Shown in pieces: positions 36,286-51,200 of a DNA stretch of 64,000 nucleotides (its first letter is position 1; every line of letters begins with the position of its first letter). The notes under the pieces are model-generated. The model did no database searches. It was not told the origin of the DNA and was given only the letters and a program-made list of their open reading frames with translations. The stretch is from assembly GCA_037954665.1 (NCBI GenBank), contig JBBMOL010000133.1, positions 1,488,001 to 1,552,000 on the forward strand. Reading direction: 5' to 3'. Origin of the DNA: Laguncularia racemosa. Its lineage: Eukaryota; Streptophyta; Magnoliopsida; Myrtales; Combretaceae. The position numbers and the translations under genes are program-made.

Positions 36286-39200
36286 ACTTAGTGGAGGGAA
36301 AATCTCCTGTCTCCATTTGTAAACTGTCTTCTTCCTAGGTCTATCTTGCTAGTTCCTATTTTAGTAAATATACAGCTAGTCCCTATTATAGTATATCACA
36401 CGGTTGAAATGCCACTTCTTGTGGGGGGAACAAGTACTCTTTAAGCTTGGCATATTTATATTTTGTTGCTTATTTGCATGATAAGCTTTTGTGAGAACCA
36501 GGAATAAGCTATTCATGTAAAATTTGGGAGCAAAAGCAGTAAAGAATCCATTTGGGGTATTCCTTTTTGGAATTGCCATAATAATATCATCCGGCTAAGT
36601 CTTGGATTCTATATATGTGTCTAAATCAATTTTTTGATTCAGAATATCATCAATTAAAGGAATATAAACATACAAATACTAATGATGGGTGTGATTTTCT
36701 CAGTTAAACCGATTACTCTTGGAAGATGACACTGCTTTGGAGAATCGTAATTCGGAATATCATCAAATAATTAAAGAATTCTGTGCTTTCCTAAGCGACT
36801 GCAAGGATGTATTGGATGAGGCAACTACTATGAAGCTTTTAGAAAGGTCAGTTGGTTATGGCTTCTTATTTTGGTTAGAAACTTCTTTTTATATTCAAGG
36901 TTTTAAGTTTTTGTCAAATGAAATTTACAATCCTGTTTACAAGATTTGAATCATTCCAACTATTTATATTGAATCTGATTGCAATGATTGTGTCCTTTAC
37001 ATATATAACCCTCCATTGTAATTGAGTGAGAATGGCTGAAAGAAATTTGGAGACCCTATAAGAGAACAAAATTTCTTGTTTAGTAAGTTGGGACAACCCT
37101 TTAGAAAGGACTATAATTTACAGACTGTAATATCATTCAACAGTTAGCCCTACACAAAAACTGGTATTTCCCTTGTTGAATTTCCTCCATCCCTTTGTAT
37201 TATGTATATTCAGTCTCTTTTTCTATTGATCATAAAAATCATTATTTCAAAGCAGAAGAAATTTCTCGTGTCTTAGCATCTTTATCCCTCTTCTGATGAG
37301 TATAATTAAAATATACATTTACTCTATTTTGTTGCAATAGTTATGGTAGAGTTGAAGAACTAGTGTACTTTGCCAGCCTGAAGCAGCAGTATGAAATTGT
37401 CGTTCATCATTATATTCAGGTGCTGAACACTTTCCTCTTGTTATAACAAATGGAATATTGTTATTCCTTGGCTCATATTCATCTTTGATTTTTTTTTAAT
37501 TATTATTATTCTATATAAGATCAATAAGTATTCATTGAGAAATTGGAATTTACATAGGATTATAGCCCACTGTACAATACGAAAACATGGACTATAAGAA
37601 ACAAAACATCTGGTTTTAGTATTTGCACCCAAGACAAAATGTAAATACGAAACTAGGATACCAATGAGGCCCTAATCTCTGCATAAAAGATACATCCTCA
37701 AAGCACAAAATTACAATTGCAAAACATAAGTCTAGAAGTCTTGTGGTACGCAAAACTTTCCAAACTATATCTGGCATGCTTACTGGTGAGCCAAGTTAAT
37801 AGCCAATATTAATAATAATTTAAAGTCATTATCCTATAACTTAGATCTATATTCAACAGCCTGTAATTTAGCGTAGCATTATGCCATTAATACTCTCCTG
37901 CAAGCTGGAACATAGATGTCCATCTTGTGAATCTTGTCATTTAATTGCATAAAATCATCCTTCTTAGTGAACATAACTACAATCTGATCTTTCTAAGGTA
38001 CAAATGGAGTACAAATCTTTAGACTGGTGACAACATACCTTGCAAAGTGTCAATCTACTACAATGTATTTTGTTTGTTCATGGAAGACAGGATTGCTTGC
38101 AATATGAATCATGGCTTTATTATCATAATGCATTGGAATGTGATCATTATATGTAATACCAAAGTCTTCTAGAAGTGCTTTCCTCCAAATTAGTTCGCAT
38201 GTTGTATAATCTATAGCATGTTACTCAGCTTCAGCACTAGATTTGGAAACAATTGTCTGCTTCTTGCTCTTCCATAGTTGGCAGCTGAAAAACCGACTAA
38301 ATCTATGTATTTGTACTTTCTATACCACAATCCTTTTCCTGTAGAATTTTCAACATATCTCAAAATATTGCAAGCAGCTTCCTATTTCTTTGGGTTTTCC
38401 ATGAATTGACTGATTAATCTTACAGCATGCACAAAATCTGGTCTAGTCATTGTAATATAAATAAGTTTCCTATCAAGTTGTCTATGCTGTGTACTATCCT
38501 CAAAGTCTTCATCCTCTTTCCACAAGTTTAGGTTAGGTTCCATAGGATCATCTGCTGGCTTTGCCTCTAATAAGCCTCTTTCTTATAAAAGATCCATAGC
38601 TTACTTTCTTTGAGATAATACTACACCATGTTTACCACGAACAACTTTAATACCAAGAAAATACCTCAGTTGATCAAAGTCTTTAGTGATAAATTGTTAT
38701 GGCAAGTATTCTTGATTTTTTCAATGCCATTCTCATCACAACCTGATAGCAAAATATCATCAACATATACAATATGAATCACAATGTCAGATGATGTATG
38801 TCTTACAGAGAGAATGATTGGTTTGGCTTGTCTAAATCCTGTAGCAAAAACTGCTTTGGCTAAATTTATCAAACTAAACTCTAGGTTTTTGATTCAAACC
38901 ATAGATAGCCTTTTTTTTTATATACACACCAGATGTCTCTCCCCCAAAGCAACAAACCTTGGTGATTGCCTCTAGAGAATCCTCCTCAGCGAATTCTCCA
39001 TAAGAAAGGCATTCTTTGCATCTAGTTGATATAACAACCAATTCTAATTGACTGCAATAGATATGAGAATATAAAGAACTAAGCTGAGCAATAGAACAGA
39101 AAATCTCGAAAAAGTCAATACCGGGTGTTTGAGTATATCCTTTCGCAATCAGTTGGGCCTTATAGTTTTCAATAGATACATCAAGTTGATACTTAATAGT

Positions 39201-42200
39201 GAAAACCCATCTTTGATTAATGAAATTTATTGTTTATTAAAAAAAAAAAAAGAATAATGACCACAAAGGTGAGCAATTGGGGCTTGAGATGAGGCTTCTT
39301 TGATACCATGTAACGAGAATATGAAGGTTTTCCTTGTATATTTAGTTACAACTGGAAAAGGTAAACTACTATATGGGATATAATAATAATATTCAAGTTT
39401 ATAGCACATAATAATAATAGTAATAATTTGTAAGTCAATAGCCATAATTTAGCCGATAATAAATAGCTGATAATTTAGCTTAAAATTATGCCATTAACAC
39501 AACCATTAGCCCTGCAAATGCTTCATTTCTTTCAGACTAATAATCTTTTCCTATACTGTCTTTTGGAAGGCATGTTGGTCATGTGTCAGTTTCTTACATT
39601 AATGGTGATGGCTGGATCTTTTTTCTTTCATTTCAATTAGTTGCTATTTACATGCATGCACAGATAGATTGAAAAACCATAGATGAAGGTCACATTTTTT
39701 AGACCAATTAGCTAATTGGGGAATCTGGAAAAAATTTCTATGGAGGAGATATACTGTTTTTGTTATTCCAGTAATGTCATGTATTATGACTTTTCTTTTC
39801 TATGGATTTTCTGTCTGATAAATTGTGTAATTATATTATTTTGACACTTGAGAGTTGCATTTTGTCTTGCTAAAGCAAGGAGAAGCAAAGAAAACTCTGG
39901 AAGTGCTTCAGAGACCTTCTGTTTCAATAGATCTTCAGGTAAAGATCATGCTGTTGGCTCTGCATTTTGATCTTTTTCGTTCTTACATTAGCTGTTCTGA
40001 ACACGTGAGCCTTCTTATTCTAATAATTTTGATGTTTCTTATATCCTATGTTAAAGTGAATAATAAATTACTCAATTTGCAGTACAAATTTGCTCCAGAG
40101 CTCATTATGCTTGATGCCTATGAAACTGTGGAGTCATGGATGACTAATAAACAGTTAAATCCGAGAAAACTGATTCCTGCCATGATGCGATACACAAATG
40201 AACCTCATGCGAAGTAAGCCCCAAGAGAAGTAATTCTTACCTGCAGATATGTCTCTAGCATTTGTGTATTCCTTATCTTGGAAATCTGTGATCCTGCATA
40301 TACTACGGAAATGCATTAAGGTTTAGTTTTGCTGAGATAAGATTGTAGATTCGACAGCTTTAACTGCATACCTTCTATCTCTGATTTGCACCTCCAGTAG
40401 AAATCATTTTCCATTCTGGCATTGGCATTAACAAATAGTATGGTGTTGCTTCCAAAGCATCTGCACTTGCTGTCTAATTTAGTTACCGAAGTGCCTAGAG
40501 TTTGGGAAATCAGTGGGCTTTTTCTTTACAAACTATATCTATGTGGAGAATTTCAACAGTCTTTCTGTTCTTGGTAATCTGAAGAGTTTTCGTACTATTT
40601 CAAAATGTCACCTGGAATTGCGCAAATCACTCCACTTGTTTAAAAACACCTTCTGATTGTGAATGCTAAAAAGAAAAGGTTCAAATTGTTGCAATTTTCT
40701 TTCTATTTTGGTTTAAGGCATTTCATGAAGGAGGGGGAGTGGGGGAAGGGAAACTATTTCCTCCTTTGAAAATGACCAAGTGACTTATGGTAAAAAGGCT
40801 GATATAATTTTTTATATTGGAAAGTTTCAGCTAACTTTAATCTTGACAGAGAAATGTTCCTTTCCACAATCTCCAATTCATGATTTTTCTTTATAATACT
40901 CTAACCTTGGATAGTATGTGGTAGTTTCACATATGTATACTAAAGTCCAGTCTTGTGAAAACCTTTTTATGTCTTCTGGTATCTATTGAAAAAATTTAAC
41001 AGAGCAACAATACGTGACCAACAAGGTTGTTTGCCTTTTCTTTTCCTTTCAAAAGATATAGGGAATGAATGCTTAAGGTGTATAAGTTTGCACATAATTT
41101 CTCTGAAATAAAATACTGGGAATCAATATCAATCTTGGTTTGTAGCTAATAAGGATAGATAGTGAAAGCATAGTATGCACTTCTTGGTGTTCATATGGAA
41201 GAACTATTGTTTGGTGTGATTGTGGGTGGCCTATGAGGATTTCACTATAATGCACATACTAGCATGTGATGTAGTCATAACTTGCTATTCTCTAACATCA
41301 TATGCACATTCTTACTCGCAACAGCATCTATGTGATTGGTGGTTGTGCTAGAATGCGTCTTCACCTTATTGAGAAAGAAAATGAAGGATCTGCAACTATT
41401 ATAAGTTCCTTATCCCACATATATATGATGTTCTATAAACTTTCTGCCCAGTAATTACCAAAAGAAACTCTCTGTTTGTTGAATTTGAGTTTATATGTAT
41501 GCATGCAGAAACGAAACCCATGAAGTTATTAAATATTTGGAGTTTTGTGTTCATCGATTGCACAATGAAGATCCTGGCATTCACAACCTGCTACTGTCTT
41601 TGTATGCCAAGCAGGTCAGTTTTGAATGTTTGCTCGAGTTGCTATTGGGTTGACCAGACCTTTACAATGGGAAATAAACCATTTTATTGGCTTTGAACTT
41701 TAACTTTTAATAATATCTTTGCATGATTGAGCCTTGCTGATGTGGTATCAGCTCCGCTCCTTTTCAGTTGATTTCCTGCTTGTTTTTCTTTCGCATGCAT
41801 ACTAAAAGTATCAATCATTTGAAAGAATCCAAAGATGGTTTTATAGTCCTATGAGAGATTTTTGTTTTTACTACTATGTATATGTATTCTGATCTTCATT
41901 TGGAGGAGCTTCAGAAGTATGTCAGTGCCTTGTCATGACTAGAGCTGTACATGAGGAGGTCAAGATTTTCAAATAAATAAGGCCAGTTGGTCTTCCATAC
42001 TTTTGAGGACCAATGTGGCCCGGATCTTGGTTTGGTTCAATTAGGTCTCTTGACTTTGCGAATGAACTAAAGGAGTCTTTAAATGTTGCAAATGGGCCAA
42101 ATAAATCTAACTCATCTGGTCATAAAAACGCAAACAATTTTGGATACCCACGGTATGTCAATCAACGTACTGTCTGTTATTTTACTCCTCTCGGGAAGGA

Positions 42201-45200
42201 GCCTGATGTCCAACAATAACTTGACAGAGTAATGTAGTTGCCCACATCTATATTAATTTTGTGTTTTTTGGTGGCTTAACAGACTTATTTGGTCTGTTGG
42301 CAAAGTTATTTTGTTTTGTTTTGTTTTGTTTTTTCAATTTTTTTATAATCTGTTGGCGAAGTTTAGAGGACCTAATTGGACCAAACCAAAGTTTAGGGAC
42401 CAGATTGGTTCAATGTGAAATCTTAGCCAATAGATAAACCAATGCACTGAACTGTTATGTAAGATGAAGTAGGTTGTATATTGTTGAGTTACAAGTGAAA
42501 TTAGGAACTTTACCCAAAAGAATGTACGTTGGATGTTACTTGTTTAGACTAAACAGTGTTGGGAGCTTTGAGATCCTGTATTGGGGAATAGTGGTATATG
42601 GTCATCTATGAATTCATTCATTCACTTGTCCATGTAACATTTCGTTTAAAGCTAGGTTCCAAGCCTCAAGTGAAAACTTGCAATCTGCTACTCTATCTTG
42701 CTAGCCCATTATGTCAATTAGACTATTGTGATGATAACTTGACTTAGGTACCTACAATAGATTGATGGATGAATTTTGAGTTAATCTTCTCTAAAGATTC
42801 AATTTCTTTTGTTTGCATGTGTGGAAATCAGGAAAATGATAGTTCGCTTCTGCGCTTCTTAGAATGCAAGTTCGGGAAAGGACGAGAAAATGGTCCCGAC
42901 TTCTTCTATGATCCCAAGTATGCTTTGCGCCTTTGCCTCAAAGAAAAGCGCATGCGTGCCTGTGTCCATATATACAGCATGATGTCTATGCATGAGGAAG
43001 CTGTTGCTTTAGCTTTGCAGGTTACAGGCTATTGCTAATCCTTTTTCTCATCTGCTTTCCAGTTATTTATTTTGGTTAGTCTTATTATTTATTTATTTAT
43101 TATTATTTTTTTTGTGCTTTCTTGAATGTCCAGTCATGTTATAGTGGCTGAGAAGAAATCAGCCATTGCAACTTCAGCTCTAGAGCTTCACAACTCACAC
43201 TGGGTCCTTTTCTGTTAAATTTTATGAAGTTTTAGTGCAAGTGTTGGTTTGTATATATATATTTGTGTGTGTGTGTGTATGTGTGCGTGCGTGCGTGTGT
43301 GCATGCATTGCATGTTACACACCTAACTTTGTACTCTCTAGGAAAACGACTAATCAAGTCTATTACTTAGTTATGGCTTGTTTGTTTGCAATCTTTGAAA
43401 TTTCTGCACATTAAATTTTCTTTTATTTTCATGTTACTCTTGAGTGCTGTAGCGTTCAGCTGATAAACATGGACGTGGAGTCCATGAGATCTTTCCTTTC
43501 ATTTTAAAGTTTCCTTGTGAATTATTCCATTTCCCCCAATGCAAATCGACTTTTGCCTTTTTCCCATTGGTTTTTGGCCTAACTCATGTAATTAAGATGC
43601 TGTTTGCTAGTCTTCTGCTTCTAATTAAATTGAAGTGGTCTCTTAGCAGAATCTACATATTCATGGGCTTAGCTTCTAAACTTTCAGTTCTCATACAGTT
43701 TAAGATGAAGTTAACGATCATTCCTAGCTACTAGAACTAGAGGAAGGGCTATTATTCCTCAAAAGCTTTGTCCTCCTTCCCCATACCAGAAAAGGAACAC
43801 TCCCCCCCCCCCCCCCCCCTAAACATCCTTGGGGGCAGTGTTACCTACTGACTAAATTAATCAATAGCATAAGTGCTTTACTTTTGATTGATCTTCTGTT
43901 GGCCTTTACATGAACTGATATACTGGCATACTCTTTGAACTCTGTATCCTAACTCATGCAAAACTATCTTGAGATGACAAAGTGAAAAGTTTAATTGCAT
44001 TGACATGCAAATTCTGTTTTGTGATCTAGGTGGATCCTGAGCTTGCTATGGCTGAAGCTGACAAGGTTGAAGATGACAATGACCTGAGAAAAAAGCTTTG
44101 GCTCATGGTTGCCAAGCATGTTGTTGAACAAGAGAAAGGGGCCAAAAGGGAGAATATTCGGAGAGCTATAGCTTTTCTTAAAGAAACTGATGGCCTCCTA
44201 AAGATTGAGGATATATTGCCATTCTTTCCAGACTTTGCTCTTATTGATGACTTCAAGGTAGGAAAGTGTCAAAAATAGGGTTCAAATCTTATTTTATTTT
44301 TGATTATTTCACTAGGAATTTATATAACATAGAATAGTTACAATATTAATTAGGAAACTTTCCTAAACTATATTTGTACAATATCTAAAAATAAATACAT
44401 ATAATCTCTAAAAATTAAATACATATATTTTTTCTACACTCCTTCTCAAGCTGGTGAATTGGAACTTTCCATTCCTAGCTTGGACACAATCCTCTCAAAC
44501 GTTGAACTATTCAACCCTTTGGTGAGAATGTTTGCAAGTTGTTTGTGTGTTGATACATATGGAGTGCATATTAGGCCACTGTCCAATTTTTGCTTGATGA
44601 AATGCATGTCAATCTCAATGTGCTTAATTCGATCATGTTGAACTGGGTTGTGAGCTATGCTTATTGTTGACTTATTGTCATAATAGAGCTTCATTGGCTT
44701 AACCTAGTTAATCTTTAAGTCTTCAAGGATGATTTTCAACTATAGTTGTTCACATATGTCTTGTGCCATTGTACGAAATTCTGCCTTAGCGTTAGATGTG
44801 CGACCACACTTTGTTTCTTGCTTTTCCATGTCACTAGATTTCCTCCAATAAAAGTGCAATATCCTGTTGTTGATCGCCTATCAACAATAGATCCTGCATA
44901 GTTTGCATTAGTGTAGGCTTCAAGAGTAATGTCATTATCTCTTTCAAACAAAATCCCCTTTCCTGGTGTTCCTTTGAGGTACTGTAGAATCCTATATGCA
45001 GCTTGTAAATGAGTCTTTCTTGGGCTATGCATGAATTGGCTTATCAAGCTTATTGCATAAGGTATATCATGTCTAGTATGAGACAAGTAAATGAGTTGTC
45101 CGACAAGACGCTAATACATTCTCTGTTCACTATGGCATCTTCTTCTGCATTCCCTAGTTTATAATTCGGGTCTATAGGGGTACTTGCTGGTTTATATGCA

Positions 45201-48200
45201 ACTTGACCTATCTCTTTAAACAAATCGGTCACATACTTTTGTTGGAATATAAAAATCCCCCTTTTTGAATGGACAACTTCAATTCCTAGGAAATACTTCA
45301 ATCTCCCCAACGTCTTGATCTCGAATTCTTTAGCTAAGCGTTGACTCAAAACTTCTTGTTCTCTTTCATCATTTCTAGTCAAAATCATGTCATCCACATA
45401 CACTAGTAAGGCTATCATCCCTCCTGAAGCTGAGTGTTTGATGAATGAAGTATGGTCTCCTTGACTTTGTTTGTATCCTAAAGCCAACATAATTCTAGAA
45501 AATCTGCCAAAGCATGCCCGAGGAGATTGTTTTAGACCATATAAAGTTTTATTCAACTATACACTGTGTTAGTACTCATATTTTTCTCGTACCCAGGTGG
45601 GACATCTATATAAATCTCATCCTCTAGTTCTCCATGCAGGAATGCATTTTTCACATCAAACTGTTGTAACTACCACCCAAGGTTAGTAGCTAGGGACAAA
45701 ATGACTCTTACTGTGTTCATCTTTGCAACTGGCGCAAATGTTTCCAAATAGTCAATTTTATAAGTTTGTGTGTATCCTTTAGCTACTAACCTTACTTTAT
45801 ATCTCTCAATCAACCCATCAGCCTTGTATTTTACTGTATAGACCCATTTGAAACCTATAGGCCTCTTTCCCGTTGGCAATTTGACCAGTTCCCAAGTCCT
45901 ATTTTTCTCTAGAGCCTCCATTTCAATATCCATGGCTTGCTTCCATTTTTCATTAGATAATGCTTCAGATAGGGTAGTAGAAAGGATGACGGTGTTAAGG
46001 TTGACAAGAAAGGTTCTGTAGTTAGGGGAGAATTTTTAGAAAGAAAGGTAGTGTGATAAGAGGTATAGTGGTCTTTTTGTGCATTCTCTCTTTTCTTTCC
46101 TAAGGGTAATTGGAAGGTTCTGATCATCATCATTATTTTGTAGTTCCGTTTCACTTTGCAAAGCTGGACAATTGGAAATTGTTACCTCATTTAAAGGACT
46201 CGAGTCAGATTCTTAAACTTGCACAAATTCTGGAATGTGAATGTCCCTTTTTTGTTTTGAGTATACCAAGTTCTTACCAAATCGCACGTATTCAAAAACA
46301 GATTTTTAAGGGTTAGAAACATATGGGCTAGTAGTTGGAGACTCAACTGATGTGGACTCAACAAGTGTGGGCTGAGGGGATTGAGTTGGCAGAGAAAGAT
46401 CGCTCAACTTAAGAAGAAAACTCTCAAAACTCACCTTATCTTCCCTAAAGCTCTCCCCCTGAAGATAAGGTTAAGTGAAATATGTTTCTCTCAGCCACCC
46501 CATTTTGTTGTGGTGTTTTGACATATGAAGATTCATGAATTATTCCTTCCTTTTGACAATAAGGAATGATGATTTGATTGAAATAATCTCGAGTATTATC
46601 AGATCTTAATCTTTTAATACTCACACCAAACTGAATTTTTATCATTGAAAAGAAATTAAGGAATACAGAGTTGACATCAAATTTATGCTTGAGCAAGAAA
46701 ACCCAGGTGACTCGAGTAGTCATGAATGAAAGTTACAAACTATTGTACTCCAGAAACATTAGAAATAGTGGAGGGATCCCAAATATTTGTATGAATAAGA
46801 TAAAAATGAAAAGTACTTCTTTTATTACTTATTGGAAAAGGTACATGCTTGTGTTTAGCAAGCTCACACACCTCACAATGAAGACTCTCAACATCAAGTT
46901 TAGAAAATAATGAAAGAAATAAAACTTTAACAATCCTAAAAGATGGATGACTTAAACGGCAATGATAAAGGAAGGCTCTTTCTTTATTGGATAAGATGAA
47001 TTTAGATATGAAAGAATGAGATATTCTGTTCTTGAAATCGCTCGCTTTAATTGACTAGGCAATAAAGACCATCCCGTTCTTTAGCAAGTCTAATCATCCT
47101 CCTCGAATCCTTTTCTTGAAATTTACAATAATTATTGTAAAATATCACTTTGCAAGACAAATTTTGTGTAAGTTTCTGTATAGAAATAAGATAGGTGGAT
47201 AATTTGGTAACATGTAGGACATTTTTTAAGGTTATGGATGGGTTGATTCAGACATCTCCTATAGTAGTTGCAGTTGCTAGGGTTCCATCTGTAGTGGCAA
47301 TTTTCTTATTACTTGGACATGGAGTGTATGTGGAAAAATATTTGGAAGAGTGGGTCATGTGGTCGGTGGCTCCTGAATCCATGATCCAAGAGTGTTTTAA
47401 GGGTGTTTCTGAGACATTAAATCCAAATGAAAGAAGCTTCTTACCTGAATGTGCCAAAGAACAAATATCTGAAGGTTTCTCCATGTTACTAAGGAAGGAT
47501 CTCACCCTCTCAATCCTCCTGTCGATTCTCTTCCTTTGTTGCATTAACTGCAAAGTGAGCCTGTCCTGGGCCATGAGATGGACTACTTTTCTACCCCCAC
47601 TCACGACTTGAAGGATTTCCTTAGTGTGATGTGGCTTTTTACAATAAGTGCACCATAATTCTTCTCGATTCAAGTTCTTGAATTGAACATTTTTTACAGC
47701 TTCAAAACTAGTACTTTTTTCTGCTCCTCCTGAATTAGTTTTGGCATTTTTAGCTATCATGCTCGAGCCATCTGTGGGAGATGACTCAAGCATTAGAATC
47801 CTCCTACTTTCCTTACCCTTAATAATGGCTATTACCTCACCAAAGCATGTAACCTCCTATTTTTCAAGAATTTGAATTCTGACTTGATCAAATTCAAGAT
47901 TCAAACCAATAAGGAAATCATAAACTCTATCTTGTTCGATAAAATTCTTGAGAATTTCAGCATCTTCTAAATACCTAGTCTGAATCACCCTATAGTGATC
48001 AAGTTATTGCTATAGGGATTTTACTTGATTAGCATACTTTGTCACTGTTTTGTTTCCTTGTTTTGCAGCCATAGTCTTAACCTTCACCTCATATACTTGA
48101 GCTGCATCTTTAGCCTTTGAATGTGTTTGTTGGATTGCATCCCAAATATCCTTGGCTGTAGCCATAAAAACCACTGTATCACTTATCTCAGGGATCATAG

Positions 48201-51200
48201 AGCTCCATAATCATGCCATGATCATAGAATCCTCCTCATCCCATTTCTCAAACAATCGGTCTCCTAGTTGTGGTTCAGTTTTAGTGAGATGACTTATTTT
48301 CTTGTTTCCTTTCAGGATGGTTTGAATTAATTGAGACCATTTTAAATAGTTCTTCCGATCCAACCTATACGCTACTTGAATGTGCTGTAGTTCTCTAGGT
48401 TGTTGAAAACAATTTCCCTCCTCCATAGTTCGAGTAACGTGATCGGATTGTGCTATAATTTTAGACATCACGACCAGATCAACACACCAAGCACACCAAG
48501 CCAAACACACCAAAACTTCTCGTGCAATCAAGCAACACACAGAGTCAAAGCTGCCCTACGTTGCAAAATTCACAGGTCTCTATTGTTTAACATGCTGGAT
48601 GAGAGTAAAGCAACTTGTATTCGACGTGGTGGATAAGAAAAACGAGCATCCTGCCTCTCACACGGATTCCGGTGACCCTGGCAACGTTGCTGGAACAACA
48701 GAAGATGGAACATGGATTCCGGTGACCCTAGTGAGTTTGGCGACTAACAGAAACGTCATTGGAATACAAAACACAATGTCGGCGAAGATGGATCATGGAT
48801 TTCGGTGACCTTAGCGACTCTAGCGACCAACAGAAAAGTCGCTGGAACACGGAACACAACGTCGATGACTTAATAAAAAAAAATTGACATGCCACGGTGG
48901 TTCTTACAATTTGTGGGTCGACGGGTTCGGTTCCTACCAAGTGTTGATGAGAATGGGAAAAAATCCAACGACTCACCGCAGATAAGAGTTGATCGGGGTT
49001 AAAAAACAACTTAGAGTGAGTCAACAATAAATAAAAAGGAATTTCGGTGATGAAGGCCGAAGAAATTAGGGTTTCGGTGATGAAGGCCGAAAAATTCCGA
49101 TTTTGTACTCCCTAAAGCTCTGATACCATGTCAAAAATAGGGTTCAAATCTTATCTTATTATTTGATTATTCCACTAGGAATTTATATAACATAGAATAG
49201 TTACAATATTAATTAGGAAACTTTCCTAAAAATAATTTTCTAAATTATATCTGTACAATATTTAAAAATAAATACATATATTTTTTCTACAGAAAGTACT
49301 GTGCCAAATGACATAAAATCTCCTTAGATCCATGAATCTTCTCTTGACATTGCTATGAGTCTTCAATAAACTCTCGTAAAGATTTTTCTTCCAAGATTGG
49401 TGGAAGATTTGACAACTGCTCTTGATTCTGTATACTCCCCTTCCTGCATTTTTGGCGGATTAACCACTACAGTCCTTCATCACAAGTAGCTCATATAACA
49501 AATAAATACTCTCCATATAGCCTGCGTAGATGGTCTAATTTCATTGATTGGTGTAGATGAGCAACCAACATCTATTTAAATTATCTTTATTAGATACTGA
49601 ACTTTTTTACTGTTTGAAAATTTGGTGTACATGACAAATGCACACTAGTATAGGCGACACCTTTAGCCAATTGGTATTGATTCCAGTTGGGATAGATCCA
49701 TGCAGCTTTTTTTTTTCCCCTCATTAAAGAAGAGGAGGTACAAAGGAAACACACAGGATACCTACAGAATCAACATAAACATTAAAAAACAAAAGGATGC
49801 CTTGGTTGATAAAATGGCCATAAAGCTCAAAAGTGTTTCCTGAAAAAGTCAAAAGAATATTTACAAACAATTACAAAAGACACAAAAGAATTGATCTCCA
49901 AATAGCTTCAGCTGTATGAGCTTGCTCCCCAGCTTGACATCCATTTCTTTCCTTCCACAAGCAGTAACACACAGCCACTATGGCTTTCCTTTACCTCCCA
50001 TTAAATCTTCTTCCAACAGAAGGCAGCAATGCTGATAAAAAAGACAGGCCTGAAGGCTTCTGAGTTGTCCAGACGTTGATGCCTCAACTCCACTCCGTAC
50101 TTCCATAGAGAATTCACACCACAATAAAAAGATGATCGTGAGTTTCCTCCTCCTTGCACAGATAACAGCAATTTGAATTAATCAACCCCCAAAAAATCAA
50201 CTTATCCATGATATATAGTCTCTCATGTGCAATTAACCATAGAATGAAAGCATGCCTAGGCATTGAAGATTTGTTCCAAAGTAAGGCAGACCAATCGACT
50301 TTAGAAGATGTATCTCTTGGTGGATCATATGCCGCTTTGATAGATAGGCCTTAAGTTGAGTTTTTCCTCCATACAATCTTGTCAGGACCAGCCTGATTTG
50401 GCCTCAAATTACCAAGGCTTGATCTGATTTGACTCCATATTGTTCCATTTGGCCATTCCCAGTTTGCACCATTGATAAAAGAGCATAAATGGGTTTCTTT
50501 GGCCATCCAAGCTCTAAAGAAGCTTTCTCTCCTAGCCAATCCACTAGAGGACCCCTTGGGTGCCAAGGGTCATACCAAAAAGATATGGCATTTCCATTAC
50601 CTACCTCCCATTTCATAAGTTGAAGTGCAAGTTCCCTAGCTTGTAAAATCTTCCTCCAAGCCCAAGAAGCATCGCTTGGAACTTTGACTGGCCAAAAATT
50701 TCGCCCTCTTAGAATTTCCAATTTAACCCTCACTCTTTGGTTTACAAACATCACTCCAACACACCTTAGCGTTGGCTCTCTCTCCATCATTTCCATTGCG
50801 AAGAAACCGTTTAAACTTGGATTCAAGCATAGAAAGACATGCAGTTTGTTGTTCCTGACATGAACATCTTCAAATTTATTTGGAAAAAAATCAAATTACA
50901 TATAGAAAGCTTACCTTGGAAAGATAATCGATGCAGCTCGATGGAAAATGTTCCATTCTATTTAGTGGTTTTGGAACAATTTGTCTTCTTCTGTTACTTT
51001 ATGAGCTTAACTAATACACTGAGGAAAGGCTTCTCCATACTTGAGTGAGTACTATTCTATGCAGAGATCGATCTAGAATGGAACTTAAGAAGAATGCCAT
51101 ACTCTGTTTTGTTTGCTAAGGTTCTATGTAACAGATCAGGTCAAGGAGTTTTGAATTTTGCATTTGCTTGTGCTGAAATATTGTACTGAGTGGGGAAGCT

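Larger units (their letters stand above)
44267..49291 (-). mobile_element. Ty1/copia LTR retrotransposon C in VPS18 intron 19
   Basis: A structurally complete 5,025-bp element. LTRs at 44267-44438 and 49129-49291 both run TG..CA, with a perfect 5-bp target duplication gaaag (44262-44266 and 49292-49296). A canonical initiator-Met-tRNA primer site lies at about 49111-49128 (cctaaagctctgatacca on the + strand) and a minus-strand polypurine tract at about 44439-44454. Coding order from the right is gag, zinc knuckle, protease, integrase, RT, RNase H. It is related to element A through its protein blocks, but the LTR sequences differ. The insertion point is 9 bp past the end of the exon at 44257, so the splice donor gtagg survives. 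Stops and frameshifts in gag and pol indicate that it is now defective. Confidence 0.95.
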
